In this document: positions 1 to 11,840 of the stretch, piece by piece | Layout of the letters: each line of letters opens with the position of its first letter | Numbering within the stretch: position 1 is the stretch's first letter | Source of the DNA: Fragilaria radians | Lineage: Eukaryota > Bacillariophyta > Fragilariophyceae > Fragilariales > Fragilariaceae | Direction of reading: 5' to 3' | NCBI GenBank assembly: GCA_900642245.1 | Contig: CAAAJI010000089.1 | Span: 167,470 to 204,469, forward strand | Length of the DNA stretch: 37,000 nucleotides | Notes under the pieces: generated by a model | Databases searched by the model: none | What the model was told of the DNA's origin: nothing | The model's input: the letters and a program-made list of their open reading frames with translations, nothing else | Position numbers and translations under genes: made by a program

Positions 1-1226
1 AAAGGTGATGAGTCTAGGGTCCATGACAGCCGCAAGAGGGCTTTGTGCCCTCCTATGAAGATCAAATGTAATGGAATCATTAGGTGGTTGACCGTGGATG
101 AAGCCTGAGGACGAATTAGTAGTATTTTGCGGAAGAAAATCGGGTGATATCTTTTTTGGAATCATTGTAACGTCGTCGTATTGATTTAGAAGTGTGGAAT
201 CAGAATTTGACTGAATTGATGCTTGCGCTGTTGTGAATTCATCGCTTACTCTGGGGGGTATGTAGCTAACAGAAGATTGTCTTTGAAGCTTGTCCATAAT
301 ACCGACTTCAATATTTTTACCCTTTGAGGATATCCACAATGCATCCTTTTCGTCATCCATTTGTTCATATTCTGTCATTGTTGGGGAGATAACAATGAGC
401 GCACGAGCTGCGTCTTTGTTAACCTGATTTGGTTTAATTCTCCTTAAGTTGTAGAACATCCCAATAGCAGCAAGGGGACTAACGATAAAAAGGTGCCCAA
501 TATGTGGATATCTATAGTATGCAATTAAGGATCCGATAGCAACAACCAAAGCAGTTCCGATGTGATTCATCATTCGATTTCTTGAAACTTGATGTGTAAA
601 TCCCGTTGAACCAACAATACCCAGCGTTATTCCATTGAAACCAGGAGGAAGAATGGATGTTATTCCGCCCTGTAGAATTTTTAAAATGATCAACAATCCC
701 ATATTCTCTCCGAATGGAGCCGCAAAAACCGCAGTGATGATAGTTAGTGTAGCTGTCGCACATCCAGCCCAGATGACCCAGTTAATTTTGTTGTTTGAGT
801 AGTCCAAAAAGTATCCGCTGGGAGCCATGCAGAGAAATTGAGACATTCCAAAAAAGAAAAATAGAACCCCCACTTGTTTTTCGGTGTATGATTTTGCTGA
901 TATTAAGAATGCGGCTTGCATGTTTAGCTATTGAGTTGAAGGTAAATCCAGATTAGAAAAGGATCATCAGGGCATGTATAAAAGCAAGATTATCGTACCA
1001 TGGGAAGTCCATCTCTTAAATCTCCCATGAAAAATGCAGCTTTGGGAAGTATTGGACGTGCGTCAAGTACTTCACCCCATTCTTTATTGAGCAAAGAATT
1101 CGACGCGCAGATTCCTGGAAGATCGCTTTTGTTGTCAACGTTGGCGTTAGTCGTCGGGAGGCCATGATTTCCGGATGTTGTTGCAACTCGGGAATGTGAA
1201 TTTTCATTGTCGTCTCCAATTATCAT
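1..1226 (-). CDS. MFS-type membrane transporter, N-terminal half, cut by window edge
   Basis: Two exons: 1226-999 (76 codons) and 927-1 (309 codons, still open at the edge), with a 71-bp GT-AG intron at 998-928, phase 0. The start is the first ATG after an in-frame stop. Residues 1-60 are hydrophilic. From about residue 70 come hydrophobic segments, roughly 95-118, 126-146, 152-178, 200-216 and 222-236. A G-Y-F-L-D-Y-S-N-N-K stretch resembles the MFS loop motif (GxxxD...K), and a glycine-rich stretch follows (PPGFNGITLGIVGSTG). From about 237 to 385 the protein is hydrophilic, with many Ser, Gln and Asp. I read that as the long central cytoplasmic loop, so a second membrane half should lie left of the window. 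The sequence resembles a diatom MFS family I recognise by pattern. The substrate cannot be told. Seen: exons, membrane segments and motif. Inferred: transport role. Confidence 0.8.
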
Positions 1227-2417
1227 ATCCAATGAAGATGATGAGATGGATGACGAAAAATATCAAATCGGAAACGTTACAACACTCTGTTTTTTCGCAT
1301 TGAGAGGTTTCACGAGCAATTAATTTAGTAGGGTTTAAATCTAATATTTACTACAGAGATGAAGAAATCGCATTTGGCGTGAACAGCTATTTTACTATAA
1401 TCAATTTTGTCAATCTTTTTTTCTTCGTTGGCGACCATTTCCTTCTCTCTATAAGCAAACATTGGACCCTTTGCTCCTGAGACTAGACTTTACAAATACT
1501 GAAATCATCTCGGCTGTTAGAAAAAAATTGTTTACCCCTGAGAAAGTGACTTCTCCATAGCTAAGCGCTTAATTTGCAAGCAGGAATCAATCTAGGAGGA
1601 TAAGGAATCTCCAATAAGTTAGAAAATTTAGCAAAAGAGAGATTAATTTGAAAGGCTGCTAAGGGGAAAATTGAGGATGAAACATGAATCTCTGCAACCA
1701 TCCGGAAAAGTATAACATAACTTTCCAACTAAACCAAGGATTGAGGCCACGCCATTAGTTCAGAAATAGGAGAGTCTCTTTTGACCTAAGCGCGGAGTAA
1801 GGAGTTACTTTTCCACTTCCAAAGGGCTTTATGCTGAAGTTGATATTTTGTATATATTCTATAGTGCCCTATCTCATTGCCTTGTCTTATTGAGTTTAAA
1901 CCCCATTATTGAAATGTCTCACAAATCTACTGTCGTCTCGACATGTATCAAAACGGAAATTTCTAGAATTATTTAGGACGTTACTATAGCATGCCCTTCC
2001 ATATTGAAGATGTCCAACTGTGTGTGTACAAGCAGTTAATAATGTTTGACGTCTTAAGAAACCTATTCTTTCCCGTGATGAATCCACCATGAGACAGAAC
2101 AATGCTTAAAGAGGCCAAGAAGTGACCTACGTAGGATTGACAGTTACTCTCTTGCATTCATTTTTATGCCTTTTCCTTTTGCATAAAAAGTTTCAAGGCA
2201 TTTATGATGCTTCAGGTATCCTCAAAAGATGAAAAACAGCTGTGCTTTAAAGGTATTCATATACCATGCAGCATAGGCTCATCACAAATCACATTCAAGG
2301 GAGCTCTCGTTACGCACTTTTCCATAGGACGAAGGCCACTTTAGTTACGAATTCTTGGGCGCCATCTCAAATGTAAACCTAGCGCAACCATTCGCGAAAT
2401 GTGCGATCAAAATACTT
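1227..2417. other. Intergenic, no gene seen
   Basis: This lies between the 5' end of the MFS gene and the 3' end of the 268-aa gene. Both neighbours are on the minus strand, so it should hold the MFS promoter and the upstream gene's terminator region. The sequence is AT-rich, and only short open frames without coding character are present. I see no repeat or RNA gene. Confidence 0.5.
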
Positions 2418-3224
2418 TTACAACTGGCGTTCACTAATATCAATATCAAACGGCTCATCAGCCTTGGAATTAACTTTCTTGCCTCCGAAAACTTTCTTGA
2501 GGAATTTGTTTCTTCGTATGAATCTTCTAACCTGTACAGTTTTCCTTTCCGTTGGGTTGCCGAAACCTTCCAGTAGCTCTTCGTCCTCCTGATCCTCATT
2601 ACCGTCTTCAGCAACTCTCAACAACGCTTTTACATCGATGCCCGAAATGCGAGAGTTCAACTCAGACTGACTTTGTACATCGAATACGCTTGAGCGTCTT
2701 GATTTACGAGCTGTCATTTTCTCGTTCGCTTCCTCCTCATCAATCTCAATCACCGGATGAGGTCCATCGTGTATAGGACAAAACATTGGAATGTTCAAGG
2801 CGGGGTCCCCACCACTTTCTCCCTCAAGAAGCTTTACGATTGTAACGCGAGGTCTGATATTTTTCTTAGGGGTGGTTTCAGCCAGTCTTGAAGAAATGAT
2901 TTGAGATGTCACTTTCATTAAACGAGTACGCTGAGCAAGCGAAAGGAAAAGCGCTCGTGCGCTTGTCGTTAACGAGGATTGCAATAATTTCTTTTCTTCC
3001 ATGAGTTTCGATTCATTTTCAACAGCAGGTTCCATTTGGCACGCACCGCTGACTACATCCAGCCTACAGCTGGAGTGGCCAAAGCAAGTGTCTATTTCTA
3101 TGTACCAATTCATGCCTGCCCTTGAAAGAATGACCTCGGACCGTCCTCTATGAGTATCATCACACAAAGAAGTTTCGATAACATTGACAGGATCAAGTGA
3201 TGTATTTGAATTATTTTCTACCAT
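2418..3224 (-). CDS. Hypothetical protein, 268 aa, acidic middle and basic C-terminus
   Basis: This is a single open frame. The frame stays open upstream to a TTG at 3266, but the first ATG is at 3224, so I start there (MVENNSNTS). I recognise no family. A helical, Leu/Ser/Arg-rich stretch (TTSARALFLSLAQRTRLMKV) lies near residues 85-105. A Pro/Ile stretch with a CPIHDGPHPVIEID core lies near 148-161. An acidic cluster (EDGNEDQEDEELLEG) is followed by a strongly basic segment (RRFIRRNKFLKKVFGGKK) near the C-terminus. There is no signal peptide or clear membrane segment. The acidic-then-basic tail would suit nuclear or nucleic-acid contact, but this is only a guess. An upstream exon cannot be excluded. 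Confidence 0.6.
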   Translation of the reverse strand: MVENNSNTSLDPVNVIETSLCDDTHRGRSEVILSRAGMNWYIEIDTCFGHSSCRLDVVSGACQMEPAVENESKLMEEKKLLQSSLTTSARALFLSLAQRTRLMKVTSQIISSRLAETTPKKNIRPRVTIVKLLEGESGGDPALNIPMFCPIHDGPHPVIEIDEEEANEKMTARKSRRSSVFDVQSQSELNSRISGIDVKALLRVAEDGNEDQEDEELLEGFGNPTERKTVQVRRFIRRNKFLKKVFGGKKVNSKADEPFDIDISERQL

Positions 3225-6068
3225 TTCCAATGGACAGCGACAGCTATGTTTCGTGAAGCACTTCAAGGAAATTCAGCCAATTTATGGCTGATGGCAACGT
3301 CATCAGGAATTCATGTATTTTATGTTTTGCAAAAAAATAAATAAAACTTCCCCAACTAAGATGCTTTTAGCTGTCATTGGAAAACTTAGTACTTCCTTTC
3401 CCTTTCCAACGCGTCCCTTTTGCAAATCTAGATGAAAAATGAATGAACTCTGATGAACGCTAGCTAAATCCTTATTTCGTTGGTAACCAAGAGGAGGAGT
3501 ATAATGGCAAAATAGTTGAAAATTCTTCTCGAAGCAGATCAAGTGACAATGTCATGGACCGCTTAATTACATGTATGAGACTCAGAGGACAAACTCAGTT
3601 GTTGATATCATGCTGTAAAATGAAAAAGTGATGTCAATTAAGAAATATGTAGACATGATGAAAATGGTCAAGACTTTGTTCAAGTAACTAGCCATATTTG
3701 AGGACGACGTAAGAATGATACCCATCATTTGTATTCTGTGAATGAAGAATTTTTATTCTGTGAATATGCTTTCAAATTCAGCGGATATACAATCAAAGTC
3801 TAACATCGACGTTTATGAACTTTCCAGCTGGTATGAACCTAGTTTGACTTTTCATATTATCAATAAACTAGAATCTACCGAAAAGGTTAGTTTACGTATT
3901 GCCTTCATTAGGTTCATGGAATCGAGAACATGAAATGATATATAGACTTTTTTGTTAAACCACCCTATGAAAATGCCACTCATTAGTAACCAGCCAATGT
4001 CGGATTACCATAGTGTATACTGCAAATATGCTACCTCATTGCATAAGGAGTTCTCTGAGATTACGAAACCTTCCCAGCGATCTGATATCCTTCCTTAGAA
4101 TGTTACTCAATTAGTATTTCCTTAGCTACTCGCATTTTCATCCCTTGTAATAACTGCTGACAGCCTTCTGTTCCATGATTACACTACTTTTTGATGCTGT
4201 TGTACCCAGGGCAAAAATTATCTTGACTCTTACGAAGGTAAGTTCGAATAGTTGTATATCCTAACAAGTAGCAAAGGTACTTGCTTTGCTTGGTGAGGCT
4301 ATATATTTCAATTAGTAATGCTTTTACTTTTTATGGTTGTATACCATATTGCATAACCAGTATGCAAGACATGTAAAAAGGGAACCCTGATTTAAGTAAT
4401 GAAGAATCTTCCCAAGGTTTCAACTTTTCTGTTTTGATTGACCTAGGCCTTGTCATACGGTGCTAATAATTTGCAGCTATTGTTCCTAAGCCCAGGAGAC
4501 TTGAAAGGTGTTGGCTTATAAATTTCATCTAAGGATTCTCCTGCGACGTCAATTGTTTTTTCTGTGAGCTACATTGCAGAGAACGGGTTTCTCTCTCAAT
4601 GTCATATTCAAAAAGCTATTCTGTGTTTAGGTGGCTTATGGTGCAATTCCTTCGTGCTGCTAACGTTACACAATTTTCCTCTTTATGCTCACTTTTGTAG
4701 TATTTTTTGTTTAATAATATACACAAGACTATTTGTGCTAAACATTACGCTGGATTTGTCTATTTGGGCTTTGTGACTTAGCATGATTTGATTTATATAT
4801 GGAGGTTTATCGAATTTTTCGCTTACATTCTAAGGCGACAACAGATGGTAATTCATGAGCTTCAGAGCTATAATTTATGTAATTTTCCATGTCTAACTTT
4901 CTCAAGTGCATGTCAGGCAACAATACGCGTTTAAATCCTCATGAACTAGAACTGCGACGCGTTGTTCTGCTTAACCCTTAGGAAGAATCCACAACTTTGG
5001 AAGTACAATTCCTTTGAATAAATGATGACTTTTTTGAAACTAGAGGCTACGTCTAGTACGGAGCCTAATACTTTAGGAGGATACGGGTCATCCTGCTATG
5101 CAGTTAACAGCATGTTGGATTTCAGGTTGCGAATACTTATTTCTTTACACTACTGTTAAAGCCTCATACTCTGAACCTTGAGATTTAGCACTAGTCGTCA
5201 TTGAGGAGCCCTAAATCGTTATGGCTTTTCCTACTGAAATAAGGGCAATAGCAATGGAGCTTATACTGCCTTCATTAAGGAGGCTACTATGAAGATTTAC
5301 AGCAAATCTTATTTCTCAGCACAGTCAACAATTTACGTTCTTGTCCCAAATTCTTTAAAAATCAGAATTGTTTGGTCTGTTGAAATGGATTTCTTAAGGA
5401 ATCCAATACTTCATGTTTTCCTTTTGAAATATTTATTCATTGCAGACTGTGAAAGTTTGAGCTAATTTCATGAGAAATATTATAATGACAATGGTACATG
5501 TATATTCAGATGCTTGGTTCGATACATCAATGAAGGAGTTTGAACATCCCCAAGAGTCTTAACTGAGATATGACATGCTTTTCACTCAACAGAAAATAAT
5601 GCATTCATTAAACCTTGAGAACATTTCTTGGATTTATCATTTTGTTTGGGTGAGTCCTATCTGTTGATACTGTTGTGCTATAGATGGAAAAGTGATTTCA
5701 CCTTCCTTCAAAAATAAGTTTAAGCAAAATGCTAAACTGAACAAAGATGGCTTTCCAATGAATGAGAAGAAACATATGGATTATTTAATAAGTTCTTTGG
5801 CAAATGGAACCAAAAGAAGTATAATAAAATTGAACTTTATATTTGTCGGAGACAAAACTTGTGTCTTCCTGAATTTACAGCTCATGCATTTTTTTGACTA
5901 CATATAAAAGTTTTCATTGGTTATGCCGAAGACTTTCTGAAAAGCAAGGTGAAAGCTTAGTTTCAAAGATGATTTTTTTTCGATTTGAGGGGAAGGAAAA
6001 GTTTCTGAGAGTATGAATCAGCAGATCAGGTCCTCTGCTCCTCTCACAATTATCACACAGCTGTAAAA
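3225..6068. other. Long intergenic stretch, no gene seen
   Basis: This is 2.8 kb of AT-rich sequence between two minus-strand genes. Open frames on both strands are short (under 80 codons) and their translations show no recognisable domain or coding character. No tRNA-like B box, tandem repeat or terminal inverted repeat was found by eye. It may hold old, unrecognisable transposon sequence. Confidence 0.45.
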
Positions 6069-7004
6069 TCAAGTTTTCAATGGCTTGTGTACAAATCGTT
6101 TGAGCTTCAAGTCAAGTGCCGAACCTCCAAAAGGCACCTTGCAGGTACCACCGTATTCGGGCAGAAGATTTTTTCGATCAATTATTTTTGTGATGGCTCC
6201 ACGGGCCACATCCTCTTGTGTGAGGATTGAAATCTTGCTCTTGGTTTGCGATGAAAGTAATGGTTCTGCAAATCGATACACACCAGCGAAAAAATGAGGT
6301 ACATTTACAACGAGTAGATGTGCCGCACGGTTCGGGTAGTGGCTGCATCCAATTTCAATACGCTTTTTAATCAAACGCATGGCATCCCAAGCTGTTATTG
6401 TCTCAAATGAGATATCCTTTAGGTCCATGATAAGAGTGATTTTATCCCTAGGATCTGGAATGGCTATTCTCCATAGCCATTCTGTATCATACATGTAAGT
6501 ATTGAGCATTTCCGCAATCGGCAAACCGAGTTTTCGGATCTGATCGACTTGGACTTCACCCCACTTTTCAACCATGACGTTATTTCCTGCCCGATCTTGC
6601 TGATACAAACTGGTAGGAAAAAGTGCTCTAATTAAATCATGCTTTGGAGGTGGTCGATGCAGAATTTTCCCCATGTTGTTATCTTTTCGCCACTTACGCG
6701 TTTCTTCCCAATTTTGAAGAGCTTTCTTGCGTGGCACTCCTTCAAAGAAGTAAATCGGTGGTTCATCACTAGCCCCGATAGGATCATCCACTTCGGTGCA
6801 TATGCTCTGTCGATACAGCTTTGGCCTCCAAAGACGATGACTGTCGTCATCAACCACCGGGGTGCAAACTACTTCTACACCAAATCGTTTTTGATTGAAT
6901 CCACCTCTTCCGAAGCGAAGTGTGACAAAAGCTGCAAGTGCTGTGACTATCGCTCTAAGTGCCGGCCAGTAGTGTCGTGCCTCCGTAATGAAATGCGATA
7001 CCAT
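6069..7004 (-). CDS. CRAL-TRIO (Sec14-like) lipid-binding protein
   Basis: 311 aa, single exon, with the start at the first ATG. The C-terminal half (about residues 130-288) reads as a CRAL-TRIO lipid-binding domain. It has DRAGNNVMVEKWGEV near 137 (the 'D..GRPV' strand), ITLIMDLKDISFET near 189 (the central beta strand), YPNRAAHLLVVNVPHFF near 223, a helix before KSKISIL, and the closing LLPEYGGTC near 280. Members of this family carry a single phospholipid, tocopherol or retinoid between membranes. The ligand cannot be told from sequence. The N-terminus (residues about 12-32, YWPALRAIVTALAAFVTLRF) is hydrophobic and could anchor the protein in a membrane or act as a signal. The usual CRAL-TRIO N-terminal helical domain is only weakly visible (residues 93-125). 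The gene is flanked by long gene-free stretches. Confidence 0.85.
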   Translation of the reverse strand: MVSHFITEARHYWPALRAIVTALAAFVTLRFGRGGFNQKRFGVEVVCTPVVDDDSHRLWRPKLYRQSICTEVDDPIGASDEPPIYFFEGVPRKKALQNWEETRKWRKDNNMGKILHRPPPKHDLIRALFPTSLYQQDRAGNNVMVEKWGEVQVDQIRKLGLPIAEMLNTYMYDTEWLWRIAIPDPRDKITLIMDLKDISFETITAWDAMRLIKKRIEIGCSHYPNRAAHLLVVNVPHFFAGVYRFAEPLLSSQTKSKISILTQEDVARGAITKIIDRKNLLPEYGGTCKVPFGGSALDLKLKRFVHKPLKT

Positions 7005-9360
7005 TACTTTAGCAGCTTTTAAAGGGAATAAATAACCTTGAAAGCTCTTCGGATATTATTTTTAACTTTGAGATAAGGGGCCAGCTCCTGTGCAGGAAAT
7101 CGAATAGTAATAAGGTGTTGATTGAATAATGAATGCGTGGCTAAAGGAAATTCGAACACGGTGACATTCTTTTGATGCCAAAAAACCTTTTAAGACTCGA
7201 GTTTAGTTTACGTCATTTTCATGGATGCGGAGTCGTGTTTGGCAGCAATTCTTTCGGATAATGCGTTAAATTTCCAAGAATCGATTTTTTAGGTCGTGAA
7301 ACAACAATGTAATGTAACGTTACCGCTTCCTTTGTGAGACTTCGCAGAGGACTCGTCTTTGTCTGGGGCAACAGTATTGTACTAGGGCGAGCACTAATAC
7401 GCTAGCTATTGGAAACGTTTTGATATGTTCGCAATAATTCGATGGAAACCTTAACAAGATCAAACCAAAGGATCCATCAATCCATCTGTTACCTATGCTA
7501 CAATGAACAGAGTCTCCGCTTTGATAAGCTAGGGAGATAAAAGAATGTATTTGAAATTTATTTGACTACCAAATGCGTTTCCCAAAAATCATTCGAGAAT
7601 AGATATTGAAGAACATTTACAAGGTGTTAATTAAATGATTCTTTCGTTTAAAAGAGTTAAGCATAGAATCACTAACTGATGAAGATAGATGAATAAGCTA
7701 TGAGATGAGATGTATTTCTGTACCGGTTGTTGCTTGTGCATGGAATGTTGTTACGTCCAATCAATCATAGACATGGTCAAATTAGGTCAAGTCTCGATAA
7801 GTCAACTCAACAAATAGCGCTGTGAATGCATTCTGTTGAGATACAGATCAATCTAAAATATGACAATGAGCTGATTTGTGAAATCCCCTTATGGTATGCC
7901 TCAATCTATACATGAAAGCCCCACATTCCGTGAATAAGGTACAGAGTACAGATGTGAATAACACAGAGCACATTAAGTTGAAAATTTTCATGGATTGAGA
8001 CAACCCAGCTTCCAAGTATTTACAACTCTTTGTTATCTTGAACAATGAGTACCATGAAGTCTGAATCAAATGATTGACGTCAGTACCTGAGATTTAGACC
8101 TTGATGACCCTCACATGAGCTGACAAAAAGGCCAAGATGTTTCGGACATTGTTAGAGGGCCAGGAGCTGTTTTGAACATCGTTTGAGGTGGAAGTCTGGA
8201 TGCACAGATCTTTTAGTCAATTATTGTTAGTATTTGGAAAGTATGGAACATGGCTTGGCTACAGAGAAATGACAATGTTGACACTAGTTCAAGATATCAA
8301 ATGCAGGTGCAAGATTATCAGCATGTTGGTGACAAAAAAGCCATTTACGAATGTTCTACAATAATGGGTAAATGTTCATACCAGATATTACAAAGCAATA
8401 CAGAAACCCATGTGAAAGATACCCGAGAGAATCTTGCTTGTTGGGTAGCAATGTATCGAGATACTCTTTGAACCGAAATTGAAGTTCTGGATGATTAACT
8501 TTGGCGACAAGTCAAAACAAATATACAATCACAATCCCTTGATATATAAATCCCTTGTTATGTAAGGGGTTGTTGACCCCAGGGACTAGGGTCGGTGTGA
8601 ATTCAAGGTAAAATAAATCAAGCTATATAGAAGACAACTTTAGAACAACACCTTAAATACTTCATCAAAGTTTGAGGAAGTTGGATGCAGAAGGTGCAGA
8701 GCTTCCTGACAATGATATATCAATAAAAGAAATTAAAATATATTCTACGCAGGCTATTTGTGTTCTGAAGCACTAGACGAGGCGGGATTTGTATTCGGGT
8801 CTTAATTCTGCTGTACAACAATTTGTTGAAGTTAGAACGGCCTCATCTATTCAGTTTCATCAAAAAGAATTCACAAGGTTTATGTCGTGCCAAGCCTCCA
8901 GAAAAGCGTGGTTATTTATTGATAATTTTGAGATGTCACATGAAAAATGGGTTTCTTATATCAAGTGTTTTGAGAATCTGGAAACACTCCGGTGCACCAA
9001 TGACATGGCAACCACTATATACTAAGAAGATTGTTACCAGTACTGCAGGTAATTCTAAGGAGCCAGCCAACCAGTAATGACACTGCTGTGACAAAAACAG
9101 TTATAGCACAGCCAATTGATGAGCTATTGTTAGCTTCAAGAAACAGGGAAGAAAGCACGTTTTGCAACTAAAGCTGTTTAGGGGAAAAGGTCCTTGTTTC
9201 TCTTATTGAAGAATTCAAGGCACATGAAAAGCAATTTAGCTACCCCTAGCCATTGATGGTCTGAAGATTGAAGAGTAAGAAGCATGATCACTCTCTAATT
9301 TCCAATGAATACAGCAGACACGAGTCAAATGGTTAAGAGAAAGAGATTGTCATTACCTCA
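7005..9360. other. Gene-free stretch, probably decayed repeat towards its right end
   Basis: 7005-8200 shows nothing I can name; it should include the promoter of the CRAL-TRIO gene. At 8571-8600 there is a G/C-rich patch with a TGTTGACCCCAGGGACTAGGG core, unlike its AT-rich surroundings. At about 8805-9062 one plus-strand frame reads about 84 codons without a stop, with protein-like composition (KPPEKRGYLL, KHSGAPMTWQP). It lies upstream of, and in the same direction as, the Gypsy integrase remnant, so it may be part of the same dead element. I do not recognise the domain. Confidence 0.4.
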
Positions 9361-9935
9361 CCGCTTATGCAATATATTGAAGAATGTGGTCTTCATTGCT
9401 ATAAAGAAAAAATACATATTCCTAAATCATTACTACAAATGTCTAGTACCATGAAACATTTACTTCTTAAAGGACAGAAAGAAAGGACTATCATAAATGC
9501 CATGATATACAACGGTCCCACACAAGATGTAGGAGCACACGACGTATGGATTGTTACCTTCCAAAACAGCGGAATATGACTCCTTTGTCATAGTCTACGT
9601 AGATCTGTTGGGTTCCCTGACTAGGAACACCTCTTCCAAAAGACACTCTATGCATGCACCCCTTATGATAGATCCAGCCTCAGGATGGTTTGCAATAGTT
9701 GGAGCCACCAATGAGTTTGCAGCGTCCATAATGTCTTATTATACAATGTTGACATGCCATCCTCTTCCTCAATGCATTGTATTTTTTGACAATGGGGCAA
9801 ATTCAAAGGTGAATTCAAACAGAAGTATGACAATTTTATAATGCAAAGCAACAACTAGTCACAATCCACAAGAAAATGCAATCATTGAGCGAGTATACAA
9901 TTTTGGGAATTACATTAACATAGAGTATGAATTAT
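9361..9935 (+). pseudogene. Ty3/Gypsy integrase remnant, frameshifted
   Basis: Several frames joined by frameshifts read as a Gypsy-type integrase. LHCYKEKIHIPKSL near 9385-9440 is the segment just before the integrase zinc finger, which is badly eroded at 9450-9545. YGLLPSKTAEYDSF followed by VYVDLLG near 9546-9612 carries the first catalytic Asp. Then come APLMIDPASGWFAIVGATN near 9655-9715 and IVFFDNGA near 9777-9800 with the second Asp. After a frameshift follow GEFKQKYDNF and then TTSHNPQENAIIERVY near 9849-9901, with the catalytic Glu. At least two frameshifts, near 9805 and 9850, and an in-frame stop make it non-functional. No reverse transcriptase, gag or LTR pair was found around it. 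Domain identity is by pattern from known Gypsy integrases; the exact lineage is not resolved. Confidence 0.8.
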
Positions 9936-10087
9936 GCTTTCCTGGACTGCTGTAACACATTGACAAAGTGACTATGACTCACATTATCTTTTATCATGCT
10001 AAAGTCCAACTCTTTAAATTAGTTGTATTCAAGATGCAATTACACAAATAGTCTAAATTGGTTCATAGTGTTTTAACTTTATGTCAA

Positions 10088-10338
10088 TTCAATATAGAAA
10101 AAAGTAGATTATACTTTTAACCTTTATCCATTGTAATTTATAATAGGCGCTGATTTGAGAATACAGCACAGGATTAACTGTATGTTTCAAGTGGTCAGCC
10201 TAGTTGTAGTCTTTTCAATATAGAAAAAAATGGAGATTATCCTTTTAACCTTTATCAATTGTCCTTTTTAGGTAGGCTTTAATTCGAGAATACAGCAAAG
10301 GATAAACTGTATGTGCCAATTGGTCAGTCTCCTTGTAG
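10088..10338. repeat. Diverged tandem duplication, two copies of about 125 bp
   Basis: Copy 1 at 10088-10209 and copy 2 at 10214-10338 share ttcaatatagaaaaaa, cttttaacctttatc, gagaatacagca, ggat(t/a)aactgtatgt, ggtcag and ttgtag in the same order with the same spacing. They differ by scattered substitutions and small indels. The copies sit just right of the Gypsy integrase remnant and may belong to its non-coding part. No coding frame. Confidence 0.8.
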
Positions 10339-11288
10339 ATAACCATTCTGTGAGATAAACAATCTTTTTAATTTTATTGCTTTTTTATATATTTTAGTTT
10401 ACTTTCATTTGGGTGGACGACACACACCTCCCGAATCGTAAGCGTCTAGTTTGTCATTTGTTTAGGCTTTCGTTATTTCTTCGCTCCATAATGAAGTGTT
10501 ACATTTTTCTTTTTTGTATTATCTTTAGGGATTGGAAACTACCAACAAAGAGAACTGTAGGATATATCATGGAGAAAGTGTGTCCCTTTTGAAGTAGCTT
10601 AAAATTTGAAAGAAATCTATCATGCAAATTGCATTGCCTTTGTACAGGTAGAATTAGGTATTGATAGCAAAGGATTCAGAGCTAGGAAAATGGCTTCCAG
10701 TGCCGTTACTAATCTATTCCCGGCATTATAAATAGGAAACATCTCCCGTGATTCCTGAGTTAAACATATAATAATTGTTCTTGCTTCAAAGAAAATGATG
10801 ACATTACTGGAAGAAAGTAATTTAATTTTCCTAGGAAAGACAGAATGAAACAATCAAAGGTCAAAAAGAGCTCAAAAAACCCTATCCATATATAGGTGTC
10901 AATCGAGGCAATCAGAATAGCCATTGATGTTTGCTTTTTTGTTAGGATTTCCCTTGCAACTTTAAGAGCATACTTGTAGGTATATGTTATTGTAATTGCT
11001 TATATTAAGATTATCTTTTTATTGAATGTCTGACTAAGATTCCATTTTTTGTGTATAACTCCATTTGTCTTTCAACCGGGATGTGCATCTAATTGCTTGC
11101 CTTCTTGACGCTTTCTAAATCATAATTATTTGCTTGCAGTATCATTCGAGAGTTATTTTAAAATGTGAGTTATCTTTCATTAAAGCATTTAACCTCTATT
11201 GGCAAAGATTGGATGACTATGGCGAATCAAAAATTGCCTGATTATTACTTACGGCAGTCTGTAAATTCATAAATGCATATCTTTGCAC
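10339..11288. other. Intergenic, AT-rich, no gene seen
   Basis: Short open frames on both strands lack coding character. I see no RNA gene, long repeat or transposon end. Confidence 0.45.
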
Positions 11289-11396
11289 TTAGGCCGATCC
11301 TTATGGCTACAAAATATTTTTACACTACAGAACGTCCACATCTGGGTTTTGGATGTTTTGCAAATTTTTCCAAAAATTGCACTTTCTTTCCCTTAC

Positions 11397-11428
11397 AAAA
11401 CACAATAACAAAACACAATAACAAAACA
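11397..11428. repeat. Short tandem repeat, unit aacacaataacaaa
   Basis: Two full units and a partial one (acaaaacacaataacaaaac...) lie inside the MITE. It is a simple-sequence tract with no coding role. Confidence 0.6.
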
Positions 11429-11840
11429 TCAAAATACACATATTAAAGAATGATTATTTTCATATTATTTTTTTTGGGGCGGGCCAGTGCAACAGTCTCG
11501 AACTAACGACTTGGTGATTTACGAAAAACAGCAATGTCATCATCAACTGTTGGCCATGAAAATGATGGCTACAAACATAGCAATGTTACTTTGTTATCGT
11601 TTGCTTCAAGACAAAAACGAAGGTAAAGTACAGAAAAAAAGTGTTGTCAGTCAAAGGCTCTTGTCAGAGCTTCATGCACGAATTGCGAGGGTCGTTCATC
11701 TTTAAATTACACCAATCGCTCAAGAGAAACTCCAAACATGTGTGTGTCATGTGGATACCTCTTTTTGCGGGAATAATTCGTGGTATTGTCTCAATGGCTA
11801 GGTCTGTATGTATAGTGTACAGGCCTGTTGGTATTTGGAT

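Noticed and set aside
2401..2776. Plus-strand open frames over the 268-aa gene
   Set aside because: They are opposite-strand shadows of the minus-strand gene and show no independent coding character.
6639..7022. Plus-strand 127-codon frame over the CRAL-TRIO gene
   Set aside because: The minus strand carries a recognisable domain; the plus frame is a shadow.
8250..8471. 73-codon plus-strand frame before the Gypsy remnant
   Set aside because: No similarity I can recognise; its length is within chance expectation for this base composition.
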